Made by a program: the position numbers and the translations under genes. DNA of 64,000 bases from NCBI GenBank assembly GCA_027579435.1, contig JANBPK010000877.1:1-64000 (forward strand). Direction: 5' to 3'. Within the stretch, counting starts at the first letter, position 1; the number at the start of each line of letters is the position of its first letter. The stretch is from Candolleomyces eurysporus (lineage: Eukaryota > Basidiomycota > Agaricomycetes > Agaricales > Psathyrellaceae). The notes beneath the pieces were generated by a model. That model searched no databases and was not told where the DNA came from. It worked only from the letters and a program-made list of their open reading frames with translations. This document shows positions 10,882-22,394 of the stretch, in pieces.

Positions 10882-11990
10882 ATGGCATTTTCAGGCATAT
10901 TTGGCCAACAACAAAATGCTACAGCTGGAGGAGGGCTGTTTGGTCAGCAGCCTGCATCGACGGGGGGCGGCCTTTTTGGTTCGACGAACCAACCGCCTCC
11001 ACTGGCAGCACAGGCTACCCAACCAGCGGGAGCATTCGGTACGACCGGGACGTTTGGGTCTCTCGCCAGCCAGCCAGGGAATGCGCCTTTCACCAAATCC
11101 ACGAAATTCAATGATCTCCCTGAACAAGTGCGCAGGACACTGGAGTCTATAGAGTGCGTCACCGTATTGCCTTGCCATCCTTGTCCACAGACAGTGAACG
11201 TCTTTCCAGTGCCCACATTCAAGGTCGCGTTCAGATCAGCAAAGAGCTACAACAGCGCAAGTTGGGTGAAGAGCCGACAAAAGGACAGGTGCTGATTAGG
11301 GATCTACACAAGGCGAGTGTATTCTCTTTGTATCTGCAGGTCAAGGTCGTTGACCCTGAATAATGCACCAGGAGCTGGTTGATATCACCAACACCATTCG
11401 AAATGACGCTCACTTAACCCAAGACTTGAAAGACAAGGTTGAGCAAGCGGTTCAAGACACGATCGTTACTACGCGCATTGTGGAGGGCTGGCGAAATCCA
11501 CAAAGTGGAAGTTCGTATTTGAAAGATCATGCGAGCTTCCCTCTAGAGTCAGTGGACAGCGCTAGGGTTTTCAAAGTGACGCGCTAAATTCAACGTTCCT
11601 CTCTGAACAGGTTTTTCGCTAGAATAACGGAGCAGATGGGCCAGAGACTGGCGTGGTATAAAACAACTATTGAAGTAAGCATCGCCAGCTCCTCCTTTCT
11701 CAAAGAGACTCACGAGATTCCTGCAGCAAATCGAGCGCAAACTGTCATCATCATCATCGCAAGGACAGACACCGCAGGGAATCGTTACAACCTTGCAGAC
11801 CCAGCACGCCACCTTCCTCGCCCTTGCAAGCAAGACCGCCGCGCTCGACGCAGAGATTCAGCGGATCAAAACCATCTATACTCAGTTATGGCGGTCGAAG
11901 ACAGGGAGTGTGAGGGATCCTTTTACTGCTGGAGGGGGCGAAACTGGGATGGAGCTAGGGATGGGTTCTTTGAATTTGAGTGTACGGTGA
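10882..11990 (+). CDS. NUP49: GLFG nucleoporin, Nup49/Nup58 (p58/p45) type
   Basis: Five exons: 10882-11153, 11210-11312, 11372-11547, 11611-11674 and 11727-11990, giving about 292 residues. The first 70 residues hold FG motifs (GIFGQQ, GLFGQQ, GLFGST, GTFGS). Then comes a conserved helical region starting KFNDLPEQVRRTLESID and rich in heptads (ISKELQQRK, DLKDKVEQAVQDTI, KTAALDAEIQRIKTIY). This is the layout of Nup49/Nup58, which sits with Nup54/57 and Nup62/Nsp1 in the central transport channel of the nuclear pore. The FG repeats bind transport receptors; the coiled coils build the trimer. The FG region is short compared with yeast Nup49. The second intron (11313-11371) starts with GC instead of GT. 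The gene reads toward the next plus-strand gene, 233 bp downstream. Confidence 0.85.
11313..11371 (+). other. GC-AG intron in the nucleoporin gene
   Basis: The exon ends CACAAG and the intron begins GCGAGT; it ends CACCAG, 59 nt, phase 0. No GT donor nearby keeps the frame joining DLHK to ELVDITN. Confidence 0.75.
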
Positions 11991-12223
11991 GAGGGCTGTG
12001 TTCGATATAGTATTCTGTAGTTCATGACAATATCAATGTTCATGTCTCCGTCATTTGATTTACTAAAAGAAATCCCCCTTGCGGATGTCTGCGACTGTCC
12101 CAGGGCGGTGCCGTCCCTGCCACAACACCATGATGCACGCCTTGGGCGCTGCATTGTTTCTGCTACTGCCTTTCAGCTCGCTACATCCATCCCCACTTTT
12201 CTTCTACTCCACACCTAATTAGA

Positions 12224-13564
12224 ATGGCCTATCAGCAGCAGCAAATGATCAATGGGATGCAGCCTCAGCAACCCCAGCAGCAGCAGCAGCAACAGCAGCA
12301 TGACGTGGTCTCTGGCGAGCAGTACAGATACGCGTTGGCCAATTTCGTGCGTTTCCCGTGTAACAGTCGCCTGGGGGTCGACTGCGTGTATTAATGCAGC
12401 CCAATAGCGTATTGCCCACGAGAAAGTCGAGCAGCAACGACAACAACTTGAGGAGCAAGAGAAGGTGGTTGCTCAACTGAAGGGCCGTATCTCGCTGCTC
12501 GAGGGGAGCTCGGGGTCAATGATTCGAGGACATAATGGCAATAGCATTGATGATTTCTCAATCAAGGTGAGCGCAAAGCCCTCGGAGACTCATACCTTGC
12601 AAATTGAATGGCCTTCCTCGCTGCAGAACGCGGCTTCCCAGCTCGACAAGCTCATTAACCGCTGGGCCTCTGACATTGTGCGAGCCCCTCCTGCACCAGC
12701 GACAGCCATCTGCGCCGCGATTCTCAACGATCTTGTCCCTGGACTCGAAGTAGACGAGGTGGATGTGTCCCCCATGCAGCTACAATGTTACCTTCGGCAT
12801 GCCCTCTCTGAGAGTATCTCGGAAGGTATCATCAACTGTCTAATTGTCACCAACTCGATGGAAGCAAACGTCCAGCTGACTAGGGTACACGAACATCTGT
12901 TTGCACGTATGTATTGTTCATTCTGGCGGTTTACAGGTGCTCACTGCGGCTCTTGGTTCCTATAGGGGATCCCACAGTAGCCTGCGTCTGGCGGCGCCAA
13001 ACCTTCAGCGCTGCGGTTGAATCTTGCACCCCTGACATGTCCCTCTCTATACTGTACGAACAGCTACCAGGCCTTATGAAGGTCCTCGCTGGGAAGCTCC
13101 CGACTGCAGGCGGTGTCTCCATCCTCGATTCCGCGTATGCATTCTCCCGGATGCTTCACGGTGCTGCTGCCTCCAGTGCCTCCACAGCAGACGCCTTCTA
13201 CCGTGCCTTCGTACCCGAGTTGGGCAGCGCACTGTATCCTAGGCAGATTGAGTTAGTGAAGAGGTGCTTGAAGAGTGAGAGGGGTGAGATCGATAAAGTT
13301 GGTGCGACAATCTTCCCGGGACTGGTCAAGATATCGAAGGCCCCTCCTGCACCTAACGGTGAAGTAGGAGAGAAGAACCATGTGAGTGACTGTCTTCCAT
13401 TAGAGGTGTGCTCAACTTGATTATACTTTCGACAGATTGTTGTTCGTCGTGCCCAAGTCATCTGTGAATGTGCAATGGGAGGATCTTCCGTTCCAGCCGC
13501 GTACACGGGGCAAGCAGAAAGCATTGATGAGGGAAACAGCATGTATACCAGTAACGGGGTGTGA
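12224..13564 (+). CDS. Conserved hypothetical polyQ/coiled-coil protein
   Basis: Exons 12224-12346, 12408-12906, 12966-13381 and 13436-13564 join in frame to about 388 residues, with introns of 61, 59 and 54 nt. The N-terminus is Gln-rich (MAYQQQQMINGMQPQQPQQ...). A short coiled coil follows (KVEQQRQQLEEQEKVVAQL). The rest is a mostly helical domain with motifs LQIEWPSSLQNAASQLDKLI and ALYPRQIELVKRCLKSERGE. I do not recognise a named family. The frame and splice sites are clean, so it is a real gene. It ends 143 bp from the convergent MIC60 stop. Confidence 0.72.
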
Positions 13565-13707
13565 AGGGACTGTCGGCGATGATACCACGATTCAATACCC
13601 TTTATCTGTCCCAGATTTTTTTCTTGAATACGTCTACACGAACAGAAAATGTCCAAATAAATCTATATGGTCGCGGTCTTATCTACTGAAGCAAATAAAG
13701 TCAACGA

Positions 13708-15852
13708 TTACACGACAAGCAGAGAGCTGAGCGCTGCCTCGGTCTGGATAACATCCAACGCCTGCTGGACTTCCAACCGTCTTCGAGCAGCCTCCAACCA
13801 ATCGTGCAGTAGGACCTTTGCAGGCCCCTTGAGTTGGTTAAGCTCCCTCGCAGCGCTATCTAAATCCTTCTCATTGAGGTGATATTCTGCCCGAGAAAGG
13901 ACGCTGAGGACATCGTCACCCTCCACCAAACCCTGCTTCTTGAAACGCACACCCGACAAGACCTTGGAAGCCAAATACGAGAGGACGCCGGCGTTCTGGT
14001 CTGGAACCAAAGCGACTTCTGAGACTTTGGGTGCAACCGAGGTCGCGAACCAGGAAGCGAGATCGGAGAAAGGCTCCACACCGATGTCGGGAACATCCGA
14101 AGCCTCGAGAGTGTTCAAGGCAGCGCTGATAACCTCGTCTTCCTTGGCGGCAGCAACGTGTCTCAACACGCGCAGTTCGTCGCGGAAAGGCTGGCGTTGA
14201 GGGGTGGACAATGCTCTGCTGGTAAGGGCACGTACAGCTGACCAAAGAGAGTGCACTCGGAGGTTCTCGTCGAGGTAGTTGGTGTTGTCCAGGGTGAGAC
14301 GTTCTAAGCGCTTGAGGTCTGCAGCAAGTTCGTCGAGCTTGGCAAGTCGACCACCACGTTCTTGTTCAACGCGAACTTTGATTTCGCGAATCCAGCGACG
14401 TTGAAGTTCGATACCCTGAGCGATGACTTCCTCCTTGAGACTAAAAGTCGTAGGCATTAGCAAGAGGTACAGGGTAAGAGAGTGGTATGACGTACCGTTC
14501 GTTGATCAACTCTGTCTGAGTCTTCAGTTCATGGTCCAACTTGGCTCGGTAGGCTTCGAGGAACTTGATCCTCTCCTGCTCGAAGAACTTCCGGAAGCCT
14601 TCCTCTTGATTGTCCAACTTATCCTGGGCCGCCATCTCCAGTTCGAGTAGCTTCAGGTTGTGCTCGTGAACCTGTTCATCGAGTTTGGCTTCCAAGACAG
14701 CACGTTCTTCCTCCTTGACCTTTTCAATGCGCTCGACAAGGGAGGCAAGGTCGGCTTTCGCAGTGTCAAGAACGTCGGTAGCCTGACTGGCGGCAGAAGG
14801 GTTGGATTTGAGGAAGGAAGCGAGGTTGTCTATGGTGCCGGCAAGATGGGTGATGATAGGTTCTTGAACGTCGAGAGAAGAGATGGCTGGAGCGACGAGG
14901 GGGAGGATGACTTCAGCCGCGGGTGCTGCAGCCCCTTCCTTTGACGGTTCTTCGACTTTCTTGGGTTTGGGAGGGGAAGGTCTGACATATCCTGGAGGGG
15001 GCTCGAAACCGAGAGGGAGAGGAGCACTGTAGACGTTTTTCGACGATTCTTCGGTCTCCTCAACAAGCACCACTACAACGGGGGCAGAGGCAGGGTCGGC
15101 GGCCTTTTCGACTTCACTAGGCAGATTGCCAGCAATGGCAGCCTCTGCTTTCTTGATCAACAAGGCAAGTTCGTCCTCCACCTTTTGCTCGGCCTCCTTC
15201 ACCTTCTTCTCAACCTTCTCGACCACCTTGGAAGCGGCCTTGACATTTTCCTTGGCCTCCGCCCTGACCTGCTTCACAACAGGGTCAACAATCTTCTCCA
15301 GCTTTTCCTTGCCGTCCTTGACCGCCTTGACAGTGGTTTCCGTGGCGCCTTCAACCTTCTTCCCAAATGCACTCGCCTTTGCGTTGTCCAAAGCCTCCCT
15401 TGCACCCGGTGTCTTGTCAATCAGGTCTGACGAGACCTTCTGGACCGTGATGACGGCGTTCTTGGAGGCCTCAATCACGTCTTCAACAGTCAACTTGTCC
15501 CACTTGTTGGCCTCTGCGTACTCGAGCATAGGCTGGCCGAGGGGAACATTGTCGGAGAAGAACTCGTAATAGGATGCATTGTTGAGGGCAACGAAAGTGC
15601 TGCCGACGTAGAAGGTGCCGGTGGCAGCGGTGGTGAGGAAGATAAGACGCCTAAGAACGTTCTTCTTTTTTACTGGCTGGACACTGGGGGATGCTGCTGC
15701 TTCTGTCGCCAGACGCTGTAAATCGAGGCACGGGGTCAACGTGGTGCCTTGCTGGCGACTGGGAGACTTACCCTGCGGGTGACGTTGAGGGTCGAAGGCC
15801 GTACGGTCTTCGAGGCAAGACGCCTGGAGACGGGGGCTGCCCGACGGTACAT
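13708..15852 (-). CDS. MIC60: MICOS complex subunit MIC60 (mitofilin)
   Basis: Three exons: 15852-15772, 15715-14496 and 14440-13708, giving 677 residues, the usual size for fungal MIC60. The first exon encodes MYRRAAPVSRRLASK..., an Arg/Ser-rich mitochondrial presequence. Next comes a single membrane helix (RRLIFLTTAATGTFYVGSTFVAL). A long coiled-coil, Lys/Glu/Ala-rich segment facing the intermembrane space follows. The C-terminal mitofilin domain ends the protein (EEVIAQGIELQRRWIREIKV and LDSAARELNQLKGPAKVLLHDWL). MIC60 holds crista junctions open and contacts outer-membrane complexes. The ATG at 15852 is preferred because it starts the presequence and joins through a 56-nt intron to RLATEAAASPSVQPVKKKN. 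Confidence 0.93.
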
Positions 15853-16651
15853 GCTCGTCAACGTGCCTCGACGATGAGTGCACTTTTTGAGTACCTACCA
15901 CCAGCCAACGCCCCGAGATTATCCGCCCGGCCCATCATTCTCGTGGGAACTATCTCGGCGCCTACGAGCTCCGTAGGACTTGCAATGTTTCGTTCAAGCC
16001 TTCACTGAGAGGCAACAATAATCCGTCGTCTAATATTAGGTGTTATGGAGGCGGCTAGCAACAGCAATATATCTCACAAAAGATGTAGCTTCTCGGACGC
16101 CAGCTTTCGCCTGCAGGCTGGAATCATTCTGCCTGCGGTTAAACTCACCACGAGGGTGCGCACTTGCTATTGTTTAACTCCGTGAGACCGTGCGTCCGAG
16201 TGGCCTGCAATTGTGAGCGAGCATTCCGATTTGCACCACCCTTGCCGCGTTGGTAACAGTCATAGTTGATCGAGTTCTTTGACAGGTCAGAGTACCTGGG
16301 CAGGAAGCCCGCAGCCGTTATTGTACGCCTGACGTTATCGAAATGCAGCGATTTCTGTCCTGCAAAGCCTCCTCTGGAGCAGGATGTTTCGGTGAATTAT
16401 ATTAGATGACCTTTAAGAAGCTTCGCCTTGATTTTTCCAAATGCCAGCATCCCTTTGAGGTTGCTAAAGCGCGGTATTGCTTGTTTTGCTCATTCGTTTG
16501 TGGAGAAGGAGGGGATGTCCAAATGGGGAAGGGAAGGGACCCACAATAGGACTTTAACTTGTTGTTCTCTTCTTGACAACCTGCGCTCGCTGATCGTATA
16601 TAGGTCTATACGCCATGGCCGGGCTTCCACATCCCCCTCCCCCTCATCCTC
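15853..16651. promoter_or_regulatory. Divergent intergenic region, MIC60 / arrestin-like gene
   Basis: About 800 bp separate two start codons pointing apart. The sequence holds no supported gene. It should carry both promoters. Pyrimidine-rich tracts lie just before the arrestin-like start (16620-16680). Confidence 0.5.
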
Positions 16652-18236
16652 ATGGACGCCCTCTCTCCTCCTCAATACCGCAGGCTGTCGAGGCAAGGTC
16701 AGGTACCCCCNGTCGCCAGCCTCTGAGCTCCCTCCCTACTCCCGCCGACACACTCTCCACCAGCCTGTCCCTGCTGCCCGCCGCGAGCCCACCGAACACG
16801 TATTTCAGCTATCCGAGGGGAAGGGAAAACCTTGGGTCACACTCAAGCTACGCAGCAGCGCAAAATCGTCCAAGTCCCTGCCAACCTTCTTTGAGAAGGA
16901 GAACATCAATGGGCAGCTCGAGCTCACAGCCGAACGGGGTGATAACATTCAGGCCATTACTGCCATCGTATGTCTGCCGCGCTTATAGAGTCGGACCTCA
17001 TATCTAACCCCACAGCAGCTGTCTGGCCGTATCATCTCTGGTGCTGGGTCCAACGACACCTTCACCTTCCTGAACCAAACGCTTCCCATATGGTCCAAGT
17101 CTCTGGATAGCCCCCGCGTCCCTTCTCCTTCAGAAGGCGCGTCAAGCGCGAAGCTTCTTGGACACTGCGTCTGGCCTCTTTCCATCCCCATTCCTCGAAC
17201 CGTCGAGCTCCCAAGCGGGGGTGGCGACGTTCGATCCTACCGTCTCCCAGAGACTTTCCTTGAACGCTACACCAAAGTCAGCATTCAATACGATCTCTCG
17301 ATCATCATCTCGAGAGGGGGTCTCCGGTCTGACAACGTGTAAGTCCGAGTTCACTCTAGAAGCCAACCATCCTACTTAACCCCGCCGCAGAATCAAAACT
17401 GCCTTTGGTTATGTTCCAAGCTCACGGCCAGAGGCGCCGTCAATCCTGCGACAGCTCGTATACCAGGAGAAACTACCCCTGCCAGGCCCATCAACAGACC
17501 CAGAAGGCTGGAAAACATTGCGGCCTGTCTCAGCGCGTGGATGCATGTTCAAGACTCGACCTGTGGAGGCTCGGTGTACGGTACGTCCTGCATTCAACAT
17601 TTATGTCACCTGTCAGAAGTAGCTTATTCGCTCCTCCCAACGCATAGCTCTCCCTCGCAAAGCCTCTGTGCTATACACGAGGCAGCGTCTTGCCGTGTTT
17701 CGTCACGCTCGAAGGTCGCGAACCCGCCGTCCTCGATGTCCTCTCTAACCCTGGCTCCGTCGTCGTCACACTCAGGCGGAGAGTTCGCTTCTACAACCAA
17801 GCGACAGCGACTCGCAAAGAAGTCTCTTGGAATGAGTCTGTTGAAGACGTTGGCACAGCAGTCTGGTGGCAACCCGCGACCGACTGCCAGAATAGCCCTT
17901 ATACTCGTCACCTTGAAGGAGAAATTCATCTTGCCAAGGATCTGCGGCCGACATGCGAAATTGCTCACTTCAGCATTTCCGTGAGTGACACTTTTATTTT
18001 ATTATCGTTTTGGCCTCTAAATCAATATCAATCAGTACTTTGTCGTCTTGTGCCCATTCAAAGCTGCAAACTACTCCTCCGACAATGCCGCGCTTCTTTC
18101 AGAGCCAGTGGAAATCGCGACAATGTATGCGAAGGGACCACGACCGAATGCGTACGCGCCTCCAGCCTATGATTCCGCCTCACGGCCGGGCGATGACCTG
18201 TGCTTCAACGGATCCTTCGTTCCTCACATGCATTAA
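16652..18236 (+). CDS. Arrestin-domain protein (alpha-arrestin-like)
   Basis: Exons 16652-16967, 17016-17338, 17391-17580, 17648-17980 and 18036-18236 give about 453 residues. The N-terminal arrestin sandwich includes WVTLKLRSSAKSSKSLPTF and GRIISGAGSNDTFTFLNQTLPIWSKS. The C-terminal half has LEGEIHLAKDLRPTCEIAHFSISYFVVLC. The tail is Pro-rich (YAPPAYDSA), a possible PY-like motif for a HECT ligase. Alpha-arrestins recruit Rsp5-type ubiquitin ligases to plasma-membrane transporters. The frame holds only if the N at 16711, next to five Cs, is not a real base: without it exon 1 is exactly 105 codons. The family call rests on fold-like features and the tail; paralogue identity is uncertain. Confidence 0.72.
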
Positions 18237-18969
18237 CCAACCAACAACGCATTCTCCCTCGGCTACCCGGTTACCTATCGCTTTCGAACCACTCGCTTTC
18301 GACAGTCTCTGCATCACACACACACACTATACCAGCATACCACCAGCTTCTTGGATACCCCACACAAATCTCAAATCTAGGTCCTGTCGGGACAGGCTCG
18401 CTTCAACCACACTGATGCTAGTCATTACGTTTTTTTNACGACCACAACAACGCCAGCGACGATGTTCTTTCTCTCTCTATCTTTGTTCATCCAGTTCTCG
18501 TTTGTTCTTCCGGGCAAGACCAACCAACAGCCTTTCCTTGTAGCATTAGCAATCACTTTCGTTATAATGGGTTTTTAGATCGAGCTAGTATCTCACTGTA
18601 CACTTTGTATACCCCACCACACATGGTCCTATCGAGGATCGCTACATTCATTTGTACTACACCAGTCATTTAATCAATGTCCAGTATCAGAAGCATTCTC
18701 CAGTTNTCATGAGCTTTGGATCTTCTCAGCGAGAGTAGAANGTGATAAAGAAAAATTGAATGAAATTGATAGCNAGGATAATAAGCGCTCTGGCGCTACA
18801 ATCTACATCGGTAATGTACATACACTTTTTTGCATAATATGTCCATGGGTTACACGCATCCAGATCCAGTGCGGTGAGATAATGAGAATACAGGCATTAG
18901 TACACACTGNNCGTTGGGCANGNTTCTCGAGGTGGGAGGATCNAGAGAAATTCGTNAAGTCNTNATCGT
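18237..18969. other. Convergent 3' intergenic region, arrestin-like / phosphoketolase
   Basis: 730 bp between two stop codons facing each other. It has a short CA repeat near 18316-18328 and several N calls. No gene is supported. It must contain both 3' UTRs and polyadenylation sites. Confidence 0.55.
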
Positions 18970-21899
18970 TTACTCGAACTTGGGCGTCTCAAACATATCG
19001 TCGTGGTCTACACAGACAGATNNATTAGAAAAGTTGCGTTTTTCAGCAAATAACACTGTATNCTCACCTTTNCCATTAGCCAAGATGTACTCCCTCTCTT
19101 TCTGGGCCTGGTGCCTGAGATAACTGCAAAGCTGATGCGAGCTGACAGCGACCTTGGGGTTGACCTTTGCACCNCCCGAAACAGCCGCGATNGCAACGTC
19201 AAACCTCGAGGTATGGTTGCAAAGCATCATGTCAAACGGAGAGGTGGTGGTACCCTCCTCGTCGTATCTAAACNGAAGGGGAATATGTCAACTAAAGTTC
19301 TCCCACTCGACGCAAATTGGAGTACATACCCAGCAACGGANACNCTGTCAAGGTTCGGCCTTCCCCAGAGCAAAGACTTCAACTCTTTGGGGTATCCATG
19401 ATAGTTGAAATGAATAGCGCGATCGTCAGTGAACAGCGTCTTGAACGCTTCGTCGGTGAGCGAGTGAGGATGGCTGCCACTAGCACTGAGAATCATAAGG
19501 TCGGTGATGTTCACGACCCTCACGCGAAGTTCAGGAACAAGTTTGCGCAGGAGAGCTGCTGCTGCGATGACCTCGAAAGTGACCTCCACACCGATACCGA
19601 CAAGGACGCTGGGATTGTAAANTATATGTCAAGANAGTTTGGAGTGTANTAGANATGAAGGACATACACATCGGGATTAACACCCTCGTCAACGCTCGCG
19701 AATTTCCAGACNGAGGCGCCAGCAATGCAGTGCTAAATGATATCCTGTCAGTATNGGGTCTGTCAAANGANGAAGAGAGAACCCACCTTCGCCGCCTCCT
19801 CAGCGCTCAACCAAACAGGTGTCGGTTGCTTACTTCCCACCATAAGGTTNACATAGTTCTTCGCCCTCAAACAGTGNGAAACAGTNGACAAGAAGCAGTT
19901 TGCATCTGGCGGCAGATACACCCTCGCAAACTTGGGCTTCAAGTTCAACACGGCACCAATGAAAGCAGGATTCTGGTGGCTGAACCCATTATGCTCCTGC
20001 CTCGTCCAAGTCGACGTCTCGATGTAGTTGAGGGAGCCACAAGGCTGCCTCCACTTGGTCTCGCTTCCCATCTTGACGAACTTGCTGTACTGGACCATCA
20101 TCGTTTGAACGATGCCAAGGAATGCTTCGTAACTCGGGAAGAGACCCGTACGACCTGTGAGAGTGTAGCCTTGCAACATTCCTTGGCAGGTGTGTTCAGA
20201 GAGGATTTCGATAACACGCCCGCCTTGTGCGCGGCAGGCGGGATCCCATTGGAAGTTACGACCAGTCGCATCGAGAACAGCGTCCAGCTTGTTGGAAACC
20301 AATTCATCGGGGGAGAACACACGGAAGGTCTTGGGATTCCTGGTAAGACCATGTCAATGCATGCACTGGTGCANTGAGAAAGGAAAGGACACGTACTCGA
20401 CGACCACTTCCTTCAAGAAACGTCCGACTGCTTTCATGCAGCTTTCTTGGGAGCCTTTCTCCACAGCATAGTCCTTCCATTCCGGCGTCCGGATAGGTTT
20501 GTACCCAGCGTAAGATTCGACCCGCTGACCGAGCTTCTTCCCATTGACTTCTGGAATGACGCTCAGTACCTCTTCGGTAGGAACNCCTTCCTTTGTGAAC
20601 AGTTCTTCCGGTTTGTAAGACCTGAGCCACTTTTGCANGGCGCCGCGTTCATCTTCCGAGGTTTTCGCGAGAGGAAGGGGCACTTGATGGGCATGGAAAG
20701 ACCCTTCGACGATCTCGCCATGGACATATTTAGGCCCACCAAGACCCTTGGGTGTCCTCAGAACAATGAGGGGCCAACGAGGCTTGAGGATAGGGTTTCC
20801 AGAGCGAGCAGCGGTTTGAATCTTCTTGATTTCAGCGAGTGCCCATTCCATAGACGCAGCAAGATCATTGTCGAGGTTGGGTAAGTCCGAGACGATACGA
20901 ACTTGNTATCCATAGCCGCTANATGCGGAGTTAGTATGCATGTTGGAGCTGCAAAGAANNTATAGGGGACGCACGTAAAGAGGGAAGTGATTTCCTTGTC
21001 ATCCATGACGCCATAGATAGTCCTCTCGGAAATCTTGAATCCATTGACATGGACAATAGGAAGGACAGCGCCTGATTCGGCAGGATCGAGGTACTTGATT
21101 GCGTGCCATGCCGTGGCAGTGGGACCAGTCTCTGCTTCACCGTCNCCAACGACGCAGCAGACAACAAGGTCTGGGTTATCCATCACAGCGCCAAAGGAGA
21201 CGCTGAGAGCATAACCAAGTTCACCACCTTCATGAATAGCTCCAGGAGTTTCAGCGTTGATGTGACTGCAAGTCGTTAGTCAGTGTTTAGGAGTAGTGAA
21301 ACTCAACACTGCTCACCTTGGGAATCCTCCGGGAGAACTGAACTTGGAAATGAGCCTTTGAAGCCCGGCGATGTCTCGAGTGATGTCAGGNAGGAAGGTG
21401 CTCATAGAGTCCTCGAGCCATAGGCATGAGAGAACAGCAGGTGCACCGTGTCCTGGAAGACGACAGAAGGTTAGAGAATAACGAGTGCGTGGGCAGTCTA
21501 ACCATCGTACCTGGACCAATGACATAGAGAGCGTCCAGACCAGTTTTGCGGATGATACGGTTCAAGTGGGCGTAGACNAGAGTCAAACCCGGACATGTTC
21601 CCCAATGACCGAGCAACCGTGGTTTGATATCATCAGGGGTGATGTCACGCTCGACGAGGACATTGTCCTTCAAGAAGATCATCGCTATCAACAACCGTTA
21701 GCGATGCGANCGAAGGGATCNGAAGGGACATACCAGCAGCAATNTAGTCTGCAGCGCGACGGAAAGCCTGAACAGCATTGAGCTCTTCAGGGGAGAGATA
21801 GTTCTCGGTCTTGAGCTGGACAGACAGCTGCAAGAGGTCTTCCGAGAGACTTGAGGGATCAGGAGGAGGGTTNGGTTGGGAGATTTCTTGNGCAGGCAT
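18970..21899 (-). CDS. XFP: Phosphoketolase (xylulose-5-P / fructose-6-P)
   Basis: Ten exons (21899-21734, 21684-21511, 21452-21317, 21265-20975, 20918-20397, 20339-19787, 19732-19668, 19608-19330, 19267-19068, 19007-18970) join to 807 residues, the family's normal length. The signature motifs are present: [20 protein letters not shown] and the thiamine-diphosphate motif GDGEAETGP with TATAWH after it (residues about 199-213). The middle domain has [18 protein letters not shown] and the C-terminal part has [17 protein letters not shown]. The enzyme uses TPP and phosphate to cleave xylulose-5-P (or fructose-6-P) to acetyl-P plus glyceraldehyde-3-P (or erythrose-4-P). Scattered N calls do not shift the frame. 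It shares its 5' region with the divergent acetate kinase gene, which uses its product. Confidence 0.95.
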
Positions 21900-22394
21900 G
21901 TTGACGAGTGTCTAAAGCCTCTGAGGTAGAGTTGAGTGAGTATGTTGGGGAGNTCATTGCGAGACAAGTGGACGGCTTATATACCGNNCTGTGGAGTGAA
22001 GTGAGCACAAGCAGACGGAGAGTGCGAATAGGGTCCTCCTGCCTTTNGGAGATAGAAATATTCTAGACACACCCTCACCCAGCCAATCGGCCGGGCCAAT
22101 GGGACGTCTCGACAAAAAATGCACACGTTTGACGGAGGCCGCCTTGTCCAGACTCAAGGCTGTCCAATCGCTCAAGCCTCACGACAGCCTACATTTCTAC
22201 TGGCACCGTCTTNCCTGGTTCTTGGAGATTCTGGAGTCTGACCAGGCCCATGACCGGGTGCACATTCATGCAGGCACAGCTGGCGACCTCGTCTCGACTG
22301 ACATCATCTATTTTTGTTTTCTTCTCAAGCCACTGACGCAGATAAGAAACCTCTCGCTCCAACAAAGAGATTTACGAAATGACCTCTGGTCACA
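21900..22394. promoter_or_regulatory. Shared promoter region, phosphoketolase / acetate kinase
   Basis: 495 bp lie between the two start codons. The two genes point apart and encode consecutive enzymes, so joint control is likely. Near 22080-22090 lies CAGCCAATCGGC, which contains a CCAAT box. I did not identify a TATA box with confidence. Confidence 0.6.
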